Below, piece after piece: positions 35,201 to 47,199 of a DNA stretch of 64,000 nucleotides. The stretch's first letter is position 1. Every line of letters starts with the position of its first letter. Under the pieces are notes generated by a model. It was not told where the DNA came from. It saw only the letters and a list, made by a program, of their open reading frames with translations, and made no database searches. Made by a program: the position numbers and the translations under genes. This stretch comes from Diplonema papillatum. Taxonomy: Eukaryota > Euglenozoa > Diplonemea > Diplonemida > Diplonemidae. The DNA lies in contig JAPJBO010000418.1 of the NCBI GenBank assembly GCA_030068145.1, forward strand, positions 1-64,000, read 5' to 3'.

Positions 35201-38200
35201 CATGAAAGGATACGTGCTCGGTGGCATGGAGTTCGAGAACGACGAGGTACTGTATTTCCTTCATCCCAAGAAGGCTGATAAAACCTTCGATCCCTTTGAT
35301 GTCAAGAACATATGTACGTATGAGACACGCTTGTCGTCGTATTTGCCTAATCACCACGTACATAATATTATTATATTATGATGGGACGATAGGTCTGTAA
35401 TACGTGCACGCTTGAAAGCACGTGTGTAGGCAATCACTGCCAACACCGCCGCGAAGAGGCCACCAGCCGACGAATGAGAAGCGCTAGCAACCCCCCCAAA
35501 CCCACCCTTTCGCACACACAGCTGACGAAGGTCAACGCGTTCAAGATGATCTACCCGGAGTACGAGAAAAATGGCTTCATGGACAAGGTATGCTTGACAC
35601 CATTTCTTTTGCGTTGGAAGTATTCGGAGGCGCCGCCGGTGCCCGCTTCGACGCAGGCTACAGAACCAGAATAGATCTTTGGCACTACAGTACAGCAGCC
35701 TCGATTCATCACGTAACGTAACCAACTCATCTCACGCAGTACAACAACTACATCATGCGACACGCATCGTCCAGCGGCCTGTACAAGCAGCTCGGATACC
35801 CCGAGAAGATTAGTCTCGACCAGGCCGAGGAAATCCTCGAGTTGTTTGACAAGGCCGTGCACGAGCACTATCTGTCATTTGCGCCGAAGCTTACACACAG
35901 TCACATCACGTGGCTTGCAAGCTGGCAGATCGACGAAGAGCTTGAGAGCGCTGCCACAAACAACATGGGATACGTCGTGATCGGGCTTTGCTTGCTGCTC
36001 GTCGTGGTGTGGATGCTGCTCTTCCGCCTCAACCACGTGACGAGGAGGCTCACCCTCGGATTCTTCGGAGTCATGGGTATTGGTTTAGCCGTCTGGGCCA
36101 CGCTGGGCTTCGCTACGTTGATCGGCATGGATTTCAACGGAATGTCGTTGCAGGTTCTACCGTACGTTTCGATGGGTCTGGGCATCGATGACATGTTCGT
36201 CATGCTGCACTACTTCCCCGAAGATCCGAGTGAGTCAGTTGCCGTGAGGATGAACAAGTGCTACGGGCACGCCGGGCCGTCTATCACAGCGACTTCGATC
36301 ATTAACTCGATCGTCTTCTTCGTAGGAGCGTCCATCCCTGTGATTGCCGTGCGAGACTTCGCGATCCAAGCCGGTATCGCCGTCATCCTGAACTATTGCA
36401 GCATCGTGTTCGCCTTTGGCGCCATGCTTTCAATAGATGCGAAGCGCATTAGCAAGAACCGTTACGACCTTGTTTGCTGCGTATCGAGCGATCGCCCGTA
36501 CAGAGCAGCCCGTGTGTCGTACACGCAGTCAATTGTTGAGTTCTTGATGCGTCCGATCACGAACAACGTGCCGGTCCAAGTGGTACTCCTCTGCATCACG
36601 TTCGGCCTCCTCGGTGTTTCCATCTGGGGAGCGAGCGACCTGGACCTCGGACTTCCCTTCAGAGAGTTCCTCGGCAAAGATGGGATCGAGGTTGACTACC
36701 TTGAAATTCGATCCAAGTACTTCCAAACCGATGGCAACAACCTCATCGGCCGCTCCGACGACTGGAACCTGAGGGAGAACCAAGAAGCGCTGTACCAGCT
36801 CGTCGGTCACTACATGAACCACCCGGACAACTCCTGGAAGGACAAGATCGACGGCCGGATCTCGACGGCGGAAAAGACGTTTCTGGTCGGCGGCCCTGCA
36901 TGGCCGCACTACTTCCGGCGGTACGCCCTGCAGTACCCGGGGGCGCAGGATCACAGGAATGACCCGTGCCTTTGCTACCCGCCGATCGAGCTCAACGCCA
37001 CCTCCGGTCGCATGATGCTTTATGACCCGGTGCTGACGATCTCCGAGATCCCGTCGAACTGCACGATCACAGAAGACATGTTCTACCCCCTCCTGCAGCT
37101 GTTCACGGCCCGGAAGACGTTCCTCATGCCGGACGTCACCGGCTTGACGAAGCTCGACCTCGGCGACAAAAAGTACTACCCCCAATGCGGAGACGCCGCA
37201 CACACCTGGGAGGCCCCGGCCATAGACGAGGCTGAGTACTCTATGACCCCCCCAACCGTCGGTGCAGGCGAGTTCGAGTACAAGAGGGGCGTGTCTCCCA
37301 ACTACCCGTTCCCCGCCGCCCCGAACTGCCTCGGAACCGCCGACGCGTGCGCCGGCGCGTGCCCCGCGAACCTGGGCTCGCTTTCGATCACCCTCGCGGA
37401 CACGGAGTTCGGCAAGGACCTGTTGGAATGCACAGGGTGCGACCGCGACACAAACCTCACTGGGGACGGCGCCGGGAACTTCCTGCGCAGGGTAACGCCG
37501 CCAGGCTCGCCGACCCTTCGGTACGTGTCTGAATCCGCGGCCGGCCTGCCGAGGGGGAACCCGCTGTGGAAGCAGGTGCTCACGACGTCGTCGTACTACG
37601 CGATTTCCAACCGGATGCCGAATCGGACGTTCTCCTTCGCCTTCACCGACGCCGCCGGCGCCCCGGTGCCGGCCGGCTGCGACTTCGCCGCAGGCACCGC
37701 GAAAGGGCTGACAACCAAAGTGTTCATGGACCCCACCGGGGCGGAGTTCGGGTACGGAGTGATGGCCCCTTACGCAGACCAGGTGTCTTTGAGGGCAGAC
37801 GGGTCCATCGAGGCTTGGAAGGTTGGCGTGCTCAACAACCCCGTGGAGCAGAGCGACGTCGCCGCCACCCTCGACATGATGAACGAGAACCGCGACTTCC
37901 TTGATACGTATCCTGTCGACGTGTTCGCCTCGGGCCAGTCGTACATCCTGGCCGAGCAGTACCGGTTTTCGAAGGAAAACACGCGGAACCTGATCATCAT
38001 CTGCCTTTGCTGCGCGTTCGTGTTGATGACGCTGTTGATGGCGTCGTTGGTGCTGGCGGCGATCATGACGGTGGTCATGGGGATGTCGATGATCGTGATC
38101 TGCGCGTCCCTCGAGGTGCTGGACCTGCAGCTCAACGGGATCTCGATGATGTCGATTTTGTTCGGAATCGGCCTGAACGTCGAGCTGTGCGTGCACATTT

Positions 38201-38586
38201 GCAGGGCTTTCCTCGTCGTCCGGCCTGCTTTGCCGGATGTGTCGCGGATTGAGCAGAACCGAGACCGAGTGGGCTTCGCCCTGTCCGAGATGTCCGTTCC
38301 CGTGTTCGACGGCGCCTTCACCTCGTTCATGGGCGTCCTGGTCCTCGCGTTCGCCGACGTACCGTTCTTCCGCAAGTACTTCTTCCAGTTCTACTCCCTG
38401 ACGATCCTGATCTGCCTCTGGCACGCGTTCATCCCCCTGCCCATCTTCCTGTGCTACCTGGGCCCCGCTGCCCTTCCCCCCAAGGTCATCGGAGACGAGG
38501 AAATGGAAGAAGCCCGCTCCAAAGCAGCCTCCGAAGCCGCCGAGGAAGAGGCCCGCGAGCGCGAACTCGCCGGCCACGAACCCTGA
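32214..38586 (+). CDS. Patched/NPC1-type RND membrane protein, gene 2 (five exons)
   Basis: The model is exons 32214-32252, 33020-33198, 34631-35357, 35522-35587 and 35740-38586, about 1,285 residues, normal for Patched-like proteins. Exon 1 encodes MHRPAMKRFFQYK. Exon 2 carries TM1 (IIPLLLYIAFGFGV) and the family signature TDPLELWV. Exon 3 holds the first lumenal domain (TPKDG, then a Cys-rich part). Exon 5 holds the sterol-sensing-like block with GLGIDD, a second Cys-rich lumenal domain, TM8-12 with GIGLNVE and an acidic tail. Splice sites are GTACCT/TTTCAG, GTATGC/CCTCAG, then CACACAG and GTATGC/CACGCAG, and phases join correctly. The weak point is the exon 3 donor. GTACAT at 35358 keeps frame, GTCAAG at 35301 also does, and the better-looking GTACGT at 35314 does not. 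The ATG at 32229 is an alternative start. The likely role is a lipid or sterol permease or receptor, and the substrate is unknown. Confidence 0.85.
32253..33019. other. Gene 2 intron 1 with tandem repeat family F
   Basis: The intron runs from GTACCTAGG to GTATTTCAG. It contains two tandem copies of a ~120-bp unit (about 32726-32965) with GCAGTCCCAGGGCCTCTCCC, TGTATGTGTTCTCGTGGTCA and GAGAACATATCAAAACAAGT. An inverted relative lies at about 61330-61610. Confidence 0.75.
33664..34145 (+). mobile_element. tRNA-derived SINE, copy 1
   Basis: A tRNA-like block at about 33804-33872 has an A-box-like TGGCAGAGTGAG and a perfect B box GGTTCGAACCC, with a tight GGCC-TTCA-GGCC hairpin where the anticodon arm should be. 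That arm is too short for a normal tRNA. About 140 bp upstream and 270 bp downstream are shared with the inverted copy at 47560-48545. The downstream part ends in a few GAACTTTGCTTCGCCC-like units and GTCTCGCCCCGCGCCGGTCT. Confidence 0.8.
34158..34283 (-). mobile_element. SINE-like family A, truncated copy 3
   Basis: It starts with the tail block (CAAGCACCCGCTTTGTAGG in reverse) and stops after GGCGGGCGTAAGCGT, where an unrelated sequence with a 25-bp direct repeat begins. It lies inside gene 2 intron 2. Confidence 0.85.
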
Positions 38587-38691
38587 TAGGCAGACCCCTC
38601 TAGTCCTATAGAAAAAAGGTGTCGACTTCAAAATTTCCTATATATATATATAATACGCTGGTCGACAGCCGAAAGGAAAAAAAAAAATGGA

Positions 38692-40617
38692 AGGCCAGAC
38701 GCGACGCTCGAGATCTTTCAGAGAGCCCAAGACTGGCTTGATGCAGACGACGGCGACGACGATGACCATGCCGTGGTCATAGCGGACATCGAGGCAGCTT
38801 ACGACTCGGTGCCGCACACTCAACTTCTCAACGTCGTCAGGTGCTCCCTAGGTGAAACATGGGCCAACACGCTGGAGCCAGTAGTCCGGTCTCAGCTTTT
38901 CACGCTGACGACTCACGAAGGCTTCACACCCGCCATGCTCCCACAACAGGGCCTGCTGCAGGGCTCGCCGCTCAGTGTCGTGCTCTATCTTCTTTATACA
39001 GCGACGCCACCGAAAATCACCTCCTCGTACTGCAAGGCCTACGTTGACGACCTCACCGTCCTCCTAAAATGGTCGCAGATAGCTCAGCACGTCCAACGAC
39101 TCAACGAGTGGCTTCGAGAAAAGCATTTCCGCATGGCGAAAGCCAAGTTCAAAATTGTCGCGCGACGGCAACGAAGCCTGCAGGTACCCGGACTGGGATG
39201 CACCGCGACGGTAACGCAGGCGCGACTGCTCGGGGGTTGCCTGCACGCGGAAAAGACAGTCACGGCATGTAAGCGAAATGATGGAAAGGTTGAACGATTC
39301 AGCCGCGCGTGTGCTTTAGTTCGGCAGTCCTACTTCCAGTCGACAAGAAGGAAGGCCGACCTTTTCCGGAGCCACGCCCTACCCACCCTGTCAGCACACG
39401 TACTGTCTCGATGTTTCCAACCCGACCATTGGAAGCTGAACGCGGCCTACAACTCCTTGGTACCGACGCACAGAAACAGCAAAGGCGTGCGAGACTACAC
39501 GGCTAGTGGAATTGGCTTTCGCCTGACGCGGATATCGGACTACTGCGACGCGCAGAGGACACGGGCCCACATCGCAGCGAGGCCGCACACCCGAAGCCAG
39601 CAGCTTCCAGCGAGGGACTTCCAACTGCGACCCGTCCGGACAGGAGCCAAGCCGAAGATCCTCGCAGATCTGGAATGCGCGCTGCAGAGAGCAACGGGGC
39701 AGGTCGTCGAAATAGCGACAGACGGAAGCTTTCGAGAGGAAGCGCAGGTTGGTGCTGTGGGTGTCTACCTGAACGGCAAGGCCTACGGAGCCAAAATCGT
39801 CGGGAAGATATGCTCTAGTACGCAAGCGGAGCTTTGCGCGATTGCACTCGTAGCAACCGCGATCGCGAACACCTCGTCGCCCCTACTCCGCAAGTGGTGG
39901 TGCGACAGCAAGAGCGCGATCGCAAGGGCAGCGAGCGCGAGGAGAGGAGACCCGCTGGCAGTCGTCCTGAAAGACGCTCCGGAGATCACGTGGGCGAAGG
40001 GTCACGCGCAGAACATTGCCATCAACGCCGCCGATGCAGCCGCCACCGCCGCCTACAAGACACGCAGCCGGTATGACCTAGAGTGGAGCTACCACGCAGC
40101 CGGGATCACGCACGTGTGCGCGCACGAAGAAGAAGACTATGTGCAGATGGACGAACCGGGGCGTTTTGTAAGGAAGACGCGAGAACACATACGGGACACG
40201 GGCCTGCGACGGCGGCTACTGCAGGATGGAACCCCCGCCGCCCTGCTAAACCCGCGCATCCTTGCCGGTCTACGAAAATGTCACGGCGCCACTGACATAC
40301 TGCAAGCCCTAGTGCGGCGGGCGATCATGCCACGACACACGAGGCGACAGTGCACGGTACCAGGATGTCAGCAGCCGGGAAACGCAGACCACGTCCTCAC
40401 AGCCAACGACGCGGCTCACCTCCAGAGCTTTTCAGAACCCGCTGGGCTTGAATTCATCTACGGTAGAGAGCCGAAGCTAAATGATGTGCTGATCGAATTC
40501 TCGCGGTGCAACAAAGCTGCAATGAAGAGCGTCTGCGAGCGGATACGAGTACAAGAGTCGGAAGACAAGGCCGCAGAGTGGGCAAACTGGCTGAGAAGCG
40601 AATTGAGCACCCGGTAA
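38692..40617 (+). mobile_element. 5'-truncated LINE: reverse transcriptase plus RNase H
   Basis: The open frame runs from 38692 without interruption to TAA at 40615-40617. It enters within the RT fingers region (RPDATLEIFQRAQDWL). Motif A is IADIEAAYDSV, motif B QQGLLQGSPLS and motif C AYVDDL, followed by thumb sequence. An RNase H domain follows with its acidic residues visible in IATDGSF, STQAELCAI, CDSKSAI and NAADAAA. A C-terminal CTVPGC...H block resembles the zinc motif of such elements. An RNase H after the RT in one frame fits the I-group of non-LTR retrotransposons. The endonuclease and ORF1 are missing and the copy begins next to an A-run at 38679-38687, consistent with 5' truncation during target-primed insertion. 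The open catalytic frame suggests a young insertion. It lies ~100 bp downstream of the gene 2 stop. Confidence 0.92.
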
Positions 40618-41893
40618 GAGGGCGAGCAAACTGATTTTGGCATCTTATTTCTTATTTTCTTTCTCTAACTAAAGCGCGTCACCAAAACTCCTTGCCAAAC
40701 AAACAAAGGTCGCAAGACACCAAACTGATCGTCCTTCGGGATCGACGGTAACACAAAAAGAGGGAACGCAACTCAAAGGGGAAAGAAGTGGCCGAAGAGC
40801 GTCCATAATCGTTCCTCTAGCGACGCCCGAGCATTTCTGAAGGAACCAACCGGTGGGAACAAGAAAACACAGCACTGCATTCCCGCGAAGAAGACTTGGT
40901 GCTCGTATCAAGCGTAGGTGAGTGGCAGGATTCTGCTCAAACACGAAAAGCTAAGATTTCCCCTCGGGCGAATGGCATGTGGGGAATGTTCGACGGCCCT
41001 CCTACGTCGAAAACCCCCCATGGTATGGAAATCAAGCATCCGCCCGGGAGCACGAGAGCCAAACACCCTCCTTATCCCCACCCCCAGATGTTTCAAAAAA
41101 GGAAAGGAACCAGCTTCCGTCACTCCCCAACGAAGGAAGGCACCAAAAAAGAACAGTAACACCAAACCCCGTCGGCACCTCTCCACCCCTCTCTTTCCGT
41201 TTCTTCAACAAAACTACGCACTTCTTCTGCATCCGTTCGCGGAGTGAGCTCGTTGTATGTTCAGCACCGGGCACGTACAAACAAACAAATGCCTATTCTT
41301 TTTTCAGCACAGCAGCGCGAGTCTTTTCCCCCTTCTGGTTGACACCAGCCGAGGTTGGTGCGTTGCGCACCACTCAGCCAGTGAATACTGCAGGATGGGA
41401 GGAAGGCGGCGCACAGGGCAGAAAAGGAACGAAACTTGGACGTAAATTACGACGATCGTCGCATTCCGCTTTGACTCCCTCCCCCTCTGGAAGAAACATT
41501 TCCCCCCTCTGTGTCTGAATTTGGCACGGAAAAGAGCGAAATAAAATGTAAACGGAGAACGAATGCAATGGGGCGGCGGGGAATGCGAGACCCCCCGCCG
41601 CCCCCCTTCTTTTTAGTACTAACAATCTTGCGGGTTGCCCTCAATGTTTGTGCAGGTTATGAAGACGAGGACAGCGTGTTTTGGTGGTTGATCAGAATTT
41701 CTTACCTGTATATACACAGGGTAAATACAAGTGGGAAAAACGATCAACCGGCACGCACAAACAAAACGAAGCGCCTGTCTTTTTCGGCGTCTGGTTTTTG
41801 GCTTCGGAGTGAACGCGAGATCAGGCAAGCCTCGCGTGCTCAAGTCGTTTGGTGTTCTTGAAGAATTCTGGGGCGTTCCCGAGTTCTTGTTTT
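40618..41893. other. LINE 3' flank and gene-free DNA
   Basis: The T-rich sequence at 40640-40670 may be LINE 3' UTR. Near 40885-40965 is a dispersed block (GAAGAAGACTTGGTGCTCG, then GATTCTGCTCAAACACGAAA) that recurs at 59365-59430 and 62510-62560. No gene is recognised. Confidence 0.5.
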
Positions 41894-42081
41894 ACATAAG
41901 CGCCAGCTTGAAAGGAAATGCTCGACGATGCTGCCCGACTAAGAACGATCCCAAGTGCTGTAGCTACCGAACGGACGTGAGGTCATGCGGGTCTAGCCCT
42001 TACACGACAAATCACACAAACACAACAGGTCAAAGTCCTGAGTGAGAAAACAACACACGGTGGTGTAAGCGAAGAACAAAC
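41894..42081 (-). mobile_element. SINE-like element family B, truncated copy
   Basis: It begins with the tail block ACATAAGCGCCAGCTTG and matches the 22641 copy as far as GTGGTGTAAGCGAAGAACAAA. The far end (the GCAGCTACGTC terminus) is missing. Confidence 0.85.
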
Positions 42082-42387
42082 CACCACGAGTGGCCTTTCA
42101 TTCGACGAAGTGTGTGAAGCGGGAGGTACGCCGATCTCTCGCGGAAAAGAACCGAAAAAGAAGGAAACACCACCTCCAAATTTGGTGTTTCCATCCACAA
42201 AGTGAGTGAAGCAAACGGGCGACCGATGAAAGGTTAGGGCAAAGTCTGCTCTTCGCGTCTTGCACGGGATTGCCTGCCATTTGCAGGGCTTTTTGGTCGG
42301 CTTCGTTTTGAGTTTTTTGTGTTCCGGAAATGTTGTCCCCCGGAAACGTTGTCCCTTCAGTCCTACTGTTACTACTATGGAAGAAAT

Positions 42388-42601
42388 ACTCGAGGGACTG
42401 CCTTGTGCTCATTTCGAAGGAGGCTAGAGGGGGAGAAAACAATACAACTACAAAGTGGGTCTTTTTTGTTGAACGCTTACGCCCGCCACTAAACCCAGGG
42501 TTACCTGTGTTTCGTGTGGGCTACAGCACATTTACCTCCTTTGATCTATCGCAACTGGCAGTCTCCTCAAGCATTTCCTACAAAGCAGGTGCTTATACAA
42601 A
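42388..42601 (+). mobile_element. SINE-like element family A, copy 4, with target duplication
   Basis: This copy is in sense orientation. It starts ACTCGAGGGACTGCC and ends GCTTATACAA plus A residues. AAGAAAT flanks it on both sides (42381-42387 and 42602-42608). The arrangement of duplication, element, A tail and duplication is that of a retroposon. Confidence 0.9.
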
Positions 42602-42669
42602 AAGAAATGTGGCCTGGCCGCTTTCCGCGGATGATGAACCACAAACGACTCCCACAATTCAAGTGTGCC

Positions 42670-42674
<5 letters not shown>

Positions 42675-42695
<21 letters not shown>
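42675..42695. repeat. Poly(A) tract
   Basis: A run of about 20 A residues with no associated element that I can delimit. Confidence 0.8.
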
Positions 42696-42699
<4 letters not shown>

Positions 42700-42700
<1 letters not shown>

Positions 42701-44600
42701 ACGGAAAATAATGAGAATCCGCAAATAACGCTAGAAAAATAAACACAAGTCCAGAAAAAGTCGAGCTTATCATTTCAAGCCCCCAGCAACTTCCGAACAG
42801 TGGAGGCCGTACTTAGAAAAACACCAACCACCCCTGCGTGAGCTAGCCTGACACAAGCTGTCGTAGGGGCGGCAAAGCAGAAAAATAAGGATCGTCTGTG
42901 TATGTTGTGCACGTGTTCTTGGGCACCTACCCACGGCCAAGCACTATACCAGGCCCATTTAGCACGAGCGCTATGCACGCATGCCGAATGCAACAACGTT
43001 AGAGTGAAGACCAGTCAGCAAGCAACGAAGTAAAGAACCAAAAAAAAAAAAGCAAATAATCGACGAAGAAAAAAAAGTCGAAAAACGACGACACGCCTGA
43101 CGTTCATCGTCGGAAACACAAAAAGAAAGATTAAAACGCAAAAGGGGTGTTTTCGCAACCCCCTGACTCCCTCCCCACACCCTCCCCCCCCCTGCCCTCC
43201 GTCCCTTTCCATCCGCAAAGCTGGTGGTGAAAGGTACGAAGGGAGAACAACGTTGTCTTCACTTCCCACCCCCCCCATACTGCCTCCCCTTCATCGTCTC
43301 CACACCGACTCACACGCCAGGCGCCAACACGCTCAAGGATTCGTCCTCCGGCTCTCGAGCCCATCAGTTCTTGTTCTTGCAAATTGGCAGCATTTCTCCA
43401 CCACCACCGAAAGTTATCGAAAAGAAAACAAAAGAGTGTTTTTATTGCGCGGTGTCACGGGTTGTTTGGCAGCCGCTGCTTAACAACATCACGTGGGCGG
43501 CGTCGGAAGCTTCACCAGCTTCGGCTGGCACCATTTGCGCACTTAACCGTGGTTAAAAAGACGTACGAAAACCTAGACAATCATTGCTCAAAGCATCTGC
43601 AGAATATAACACGACATGCCTCCAGACAAAACCCGTGTTTCTATTTTGACGAAATCATCCTGTACCTTCTCCCCCCCGGGGTCCCCACGGGAAGCCGTTG
43701 GTGAGGATGAGACATTCTTCATGCAAATACAGGGAACCCTATTGAGAACCGTCTCCCGTGTTAGTGTCGCCTCGCGTTTTCAGACAAAAATGCGACACTG
43801 ACAAGGACTAAACGGAGGCGACACTAACACGGGGGGGGTAGGTATTTGATTACCCTCTCAGGTGACACCACTTTATCTTTAGCCATACTTCAACGCTCTT
43901 AATCACGACAGTATCGTAGTAGCAGACACACGAGAATCATTGCCTGGCTCTTTTTGCGTGGTTTTGCATCATCGTGGATGCCATTGAGCCGGTCCATCCC
44001 CTCTTGAGAGACCGTGATAGACCGAAGAGTACAGCACCGGGCAATTCGATGCAGCTCTAGGGACTAGGGATGGACCTGATAGACCGTGGTGGACCGTGAT
44101 TCACTGTGATAAACAGCGGCAGGCAACTTCGATGCAGTTTCAAGAGATAGGGACGGACCGGCTCAACCATGGTATCCATACATGAAGCAGTGCTGAGCAG
44201 TGCTTCCTAGGATATCTACGTAGGTACGTGGGGTGTGCTTCCACCATCCTGAGGCACAGCAGGAGTACCTGATGCCACGCGATCTGGAATACACTCTGCT
44301 TGGAGAGCGATGCGAATGCGCGCTCCAAGCCAAAGAACCGTCCGAGGAAAACGAGGGGGCCTCAAAAGGGACAAGTTCTTCCTGCGAACGAAGAAAATAC
44401 TTTGTTCTTTCCTCAGTGACTCACAACGTCTTCTCGAGCCGGAAAGCAAATAAAAAGAAAAAAGGACGAAAAAGCACGAAGTTGTGCCCATTCACCTCCT
44501 GCCGGATCGGACGCTGCCGAGCGTTGCAGAACGTTTTGATTAGATTGCAAAATAATCTGTGGCGATAATCTGCATCGCCGACGTCGCTAAAACATGAAGT
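42700..44600. other. Gene-free DNA with dispersed repeats
   Basis: No gene is recognised. At about 43985-44160 lies a repeat with GATAGACCGTGGTGGACC and GCGGCAGGCAACTTCGATGC, which recurs at 55625-55775 and weakly near 50555-50610. Near 43469 is a partial copy of the 9791 hairpin sequence. Confidence 0.5.
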
Positions 44601-44607
44601 ATCAACA

Positions 44608-44755
44608 GTCTCTGCCCAGAACGGTAGACAAATCTAAGTTTTTGCCCATAACGGTATAGTCGCAACTTTTTGCCCATAGCGGTATGGTCGCTAAGTTTTT
44701 GCCCAGAACGGTATGAAGTTCTAAGTTTTTGCCCAAAACGGTAGTCGAGTTTACT
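44608..44755. repeat. ~30-bp tandem repeat, five imperfect copies
   Basis: The units contain TAAGTTTTTGCCCAGAACGG with spacers TATAGTCGC, TATGGTCGC or TATGAAGTTC. CTGTGGCGATAATC(T/C)GCATCGCC lies on both sides (near 44560 and 44803). Confidence 0.85.
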
Positions 44756-45362
44756 AGAGCGCCAGTAGAATGTAATCGTTTGGGTTAGAATGCAAAAGAA
44801 TCTGTGGCGATAATCCGCATCGCCGGAGCGCGGTTATCTCTTCGCATGTGATGTGTCATGCTTTCGCCTCTTTTGTATTCGAGCAAAAAGTCAAGCGTCA
44901 TCAAGTGTAATGTTCGCGTAGGTCGTTTAAATTAGATATGCAAATAATTTGTGGCGATATCTGCATCCGCACCGCGTAGTCGAGCCCAGGTCGTTTTCAG
45001 GAGGGGCAGAGGAATGGGCTCAAAAGGTGTCGGTCACAAACAGTCCCGGACATGGCTAGCCATAACCCATAACGAAAGCGTGCACTAAATATACAACACG
45101 TAACCACATAGCCCTTTCTTGCTCTAAGAGAACCCCTTCATGAACGGTCACACGGAGACCTAAAACCCCGCAATTTCAAGCGAACTTTAACTCTAAAAGA
45201 AGTGATTTTCATCGAAAGTCGCAAATGGCCGGAAGCAAGACGCGGTTTTTGTCGGAAGTCAAGCGATGTCGGGGAGAGAGCACCCGCATGAGTCCACCCT
45301 TTGACCCAAGTTGCCTGCGCACACTTTTCGCTGTCGCTGGGGGGCGGGGGGAATAAAATATT

Positions 45363-45573
45363 TGTATAAGCACCTGCTTTGTAGGAAATACTTGAGGAGG
45401 CTGCCAGCTGCAAAAGATCAAAGGAGGTAAATGTGCTGTAGCCCACACGAAACACAGGTGAATCTGGGTTTAGTGGCGGGCGTAAGCGTTCATCAAAAAA
45501 GACCCACTTTGTAGTTGTATTGTTTCTCCCCCTCTAGCCTCCTTCGAAATGAGCACAAGGCAGCCCCTCGAGT
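45363..45573 (-). mobile_element. SINE-like element family A, copy 5
   Basis: A full-length copy in reverse, nearly identical to copy 2. TATTT lies immediately before GTATAAGC, and ATTTTCC follows the CTCGAGT terminus. Confidence 0.92.
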
Positions 45574-46423
45574 ATTTTCCTGTCCCCTTCGAAACCATGC
45601 AGCTTCCGAGCCTACTTACAAGGAACCAAGCACCCGTGGGTGGGCCTAGCCACGGCACAGCGTGCTACTCCCCATCGTTAACACCCGGTCTAAGAATGTT
45701 ATTTGTAAGATCATCGTGTTATCCAATTTGCAAGTATAGGCTTCTGCAGGGAGTTGTGTAGGTGTCGCAGTCTTCGGTACGGGCCGTTGGATGACACCAA
45801 TGACGCTTTTTCTCCGTACTATCGTCAAAAGGCGCCCCTCTCTAGCCGCAACTCAGGATTATTCATGGACCAGTTGTCGTCGGGAGTGAAGAAAGGACGA
45901 AGGAATATGTTGGGCCATCGGGGCGGGTTAACTGCCGTTTGCAGACCCGCGTTGCTAGTTGATCCCGCCTTGGCCGGATCTACTGGCAATGGGTTGACTT
46001 GTGCAATGGACGCAACGGCTTCACCGGTGAAAATGTAACGCAAGACAGTCTGCAAAAGACCCAACACACCAAGATACAGGGACGAAGTATCTTCAACCGA
46101 GCCTTCTTCCGAAGAAGGAGTGTCGGGAAAGAAACAAGCATTGCACAGTCGTTGTGCAGAACCCCACTCCCCCCTCCCTGCTCGAAGGGCTAAGGCGGGG
46201 GAAAGGCCCCCGTGAGGAGTTGTATCTTTGACGGCTACGCACTCAATCAAACGGGAACGGACGAGGTTTGTACGACGGAGTATGGCAAATAGAGATTCAT
46301 ATACGGCCAAGGATTATGTTGAGACCGGTTTCCAGGAGCCCTTCAGCAGCCGTTTCCTTGCCTGTTGAGGAAACACCGGTTGCTTGAAAGCACGGAAACG
46401 GAAAGCCGGAAAACGTTCGTGTT
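45574..46423. other. Gene-free intergenic DNA
   Basis: Only short frames are present, with no domain that I recognise. Confidence 0.5.
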
Positions 46424-46610
46424 TACACGGTAGAGAGTCCAGCCTCTAGAAGCTGATGTCAAAGCTGGAGTTAATACAGCGGGTGTTACACCCCGCTCTT
46501 CGGGTGTGCACGTGTACGCGGGTTTGGTAGAAGCACACCCGCTTTTCGGGTGTTACTCGGGCAGCCTCTTTTAACTCCTAGCTTCTGAGGCTTGGGACTC
46601 CACCGTGTAC
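46424..46610. mobile_element. Foldback element, copy 1
   Basis: Imperfect ~30-bp inverted ends (TACACGGTAGAGAGTCC...TCTAGAAGCT and AGCTTCTGAGG...GACTCCACCGTGTA) enclose a GC-rich interior. A further hairpin, GCGGGTGTTACACCCCGC, lies inside. A related element lies at 48593-48778. No target duplication is clear. Confidence 0.7.
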
Positions 46611-47199
46611 TTGCCATTTAGCCGCCTTCCCCCCTGCGCCCCCTCCCCTTTCAATCTGACATCCAGATAAAGGGCCTAAGCACTGAGGCGTCCGGTGGGC
46701 CGTACCGTCTACAGAGAGGCGCCCGCCTTCGTGCTGATTAGTGCACAAGGGGTACTTTTATATGCATACCTACTACCCTGCCTCACAGCCTCGATAGTCA
46801 ACCGGACACCCTAAAACACCGAACCTCTAAACCACAACAAACGCTTGAAAATGGCGGCTGTACCATCACGTGAGGACATGGACCTCACCGACGTCGATTG
46901 GGATACGATGCCCTTGCCTCAGCAATGCCTACCTGAAGCGGCTGCAGGCAACCGCGACGTGGTCTAGCACGCAGGCCTGGCCCAACTTAGAGCGGAGAGA
47001 ACGTCCCTCTACTCAGAACCAGGCATTTGGATTAGATCCGATCGAGTGAGAGTTATTCTTTCTTATTGTGGTCGGAATCACACATACAATGACTACGTGC
47101 GTAGTGAGTAACCCTGAATGACGATAGACTGCACAAGCCGCTACCGACTGTGCCTGGACTGCTGACCACGTCACGGTGTATTAAAAGCCTTTTTCTTTT

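Noticed and set aside
36529-38631. 700-codon minus-strand frame
   Set aside because: Shadow of gene 2 exon 5, caused by GC-rich third positions.
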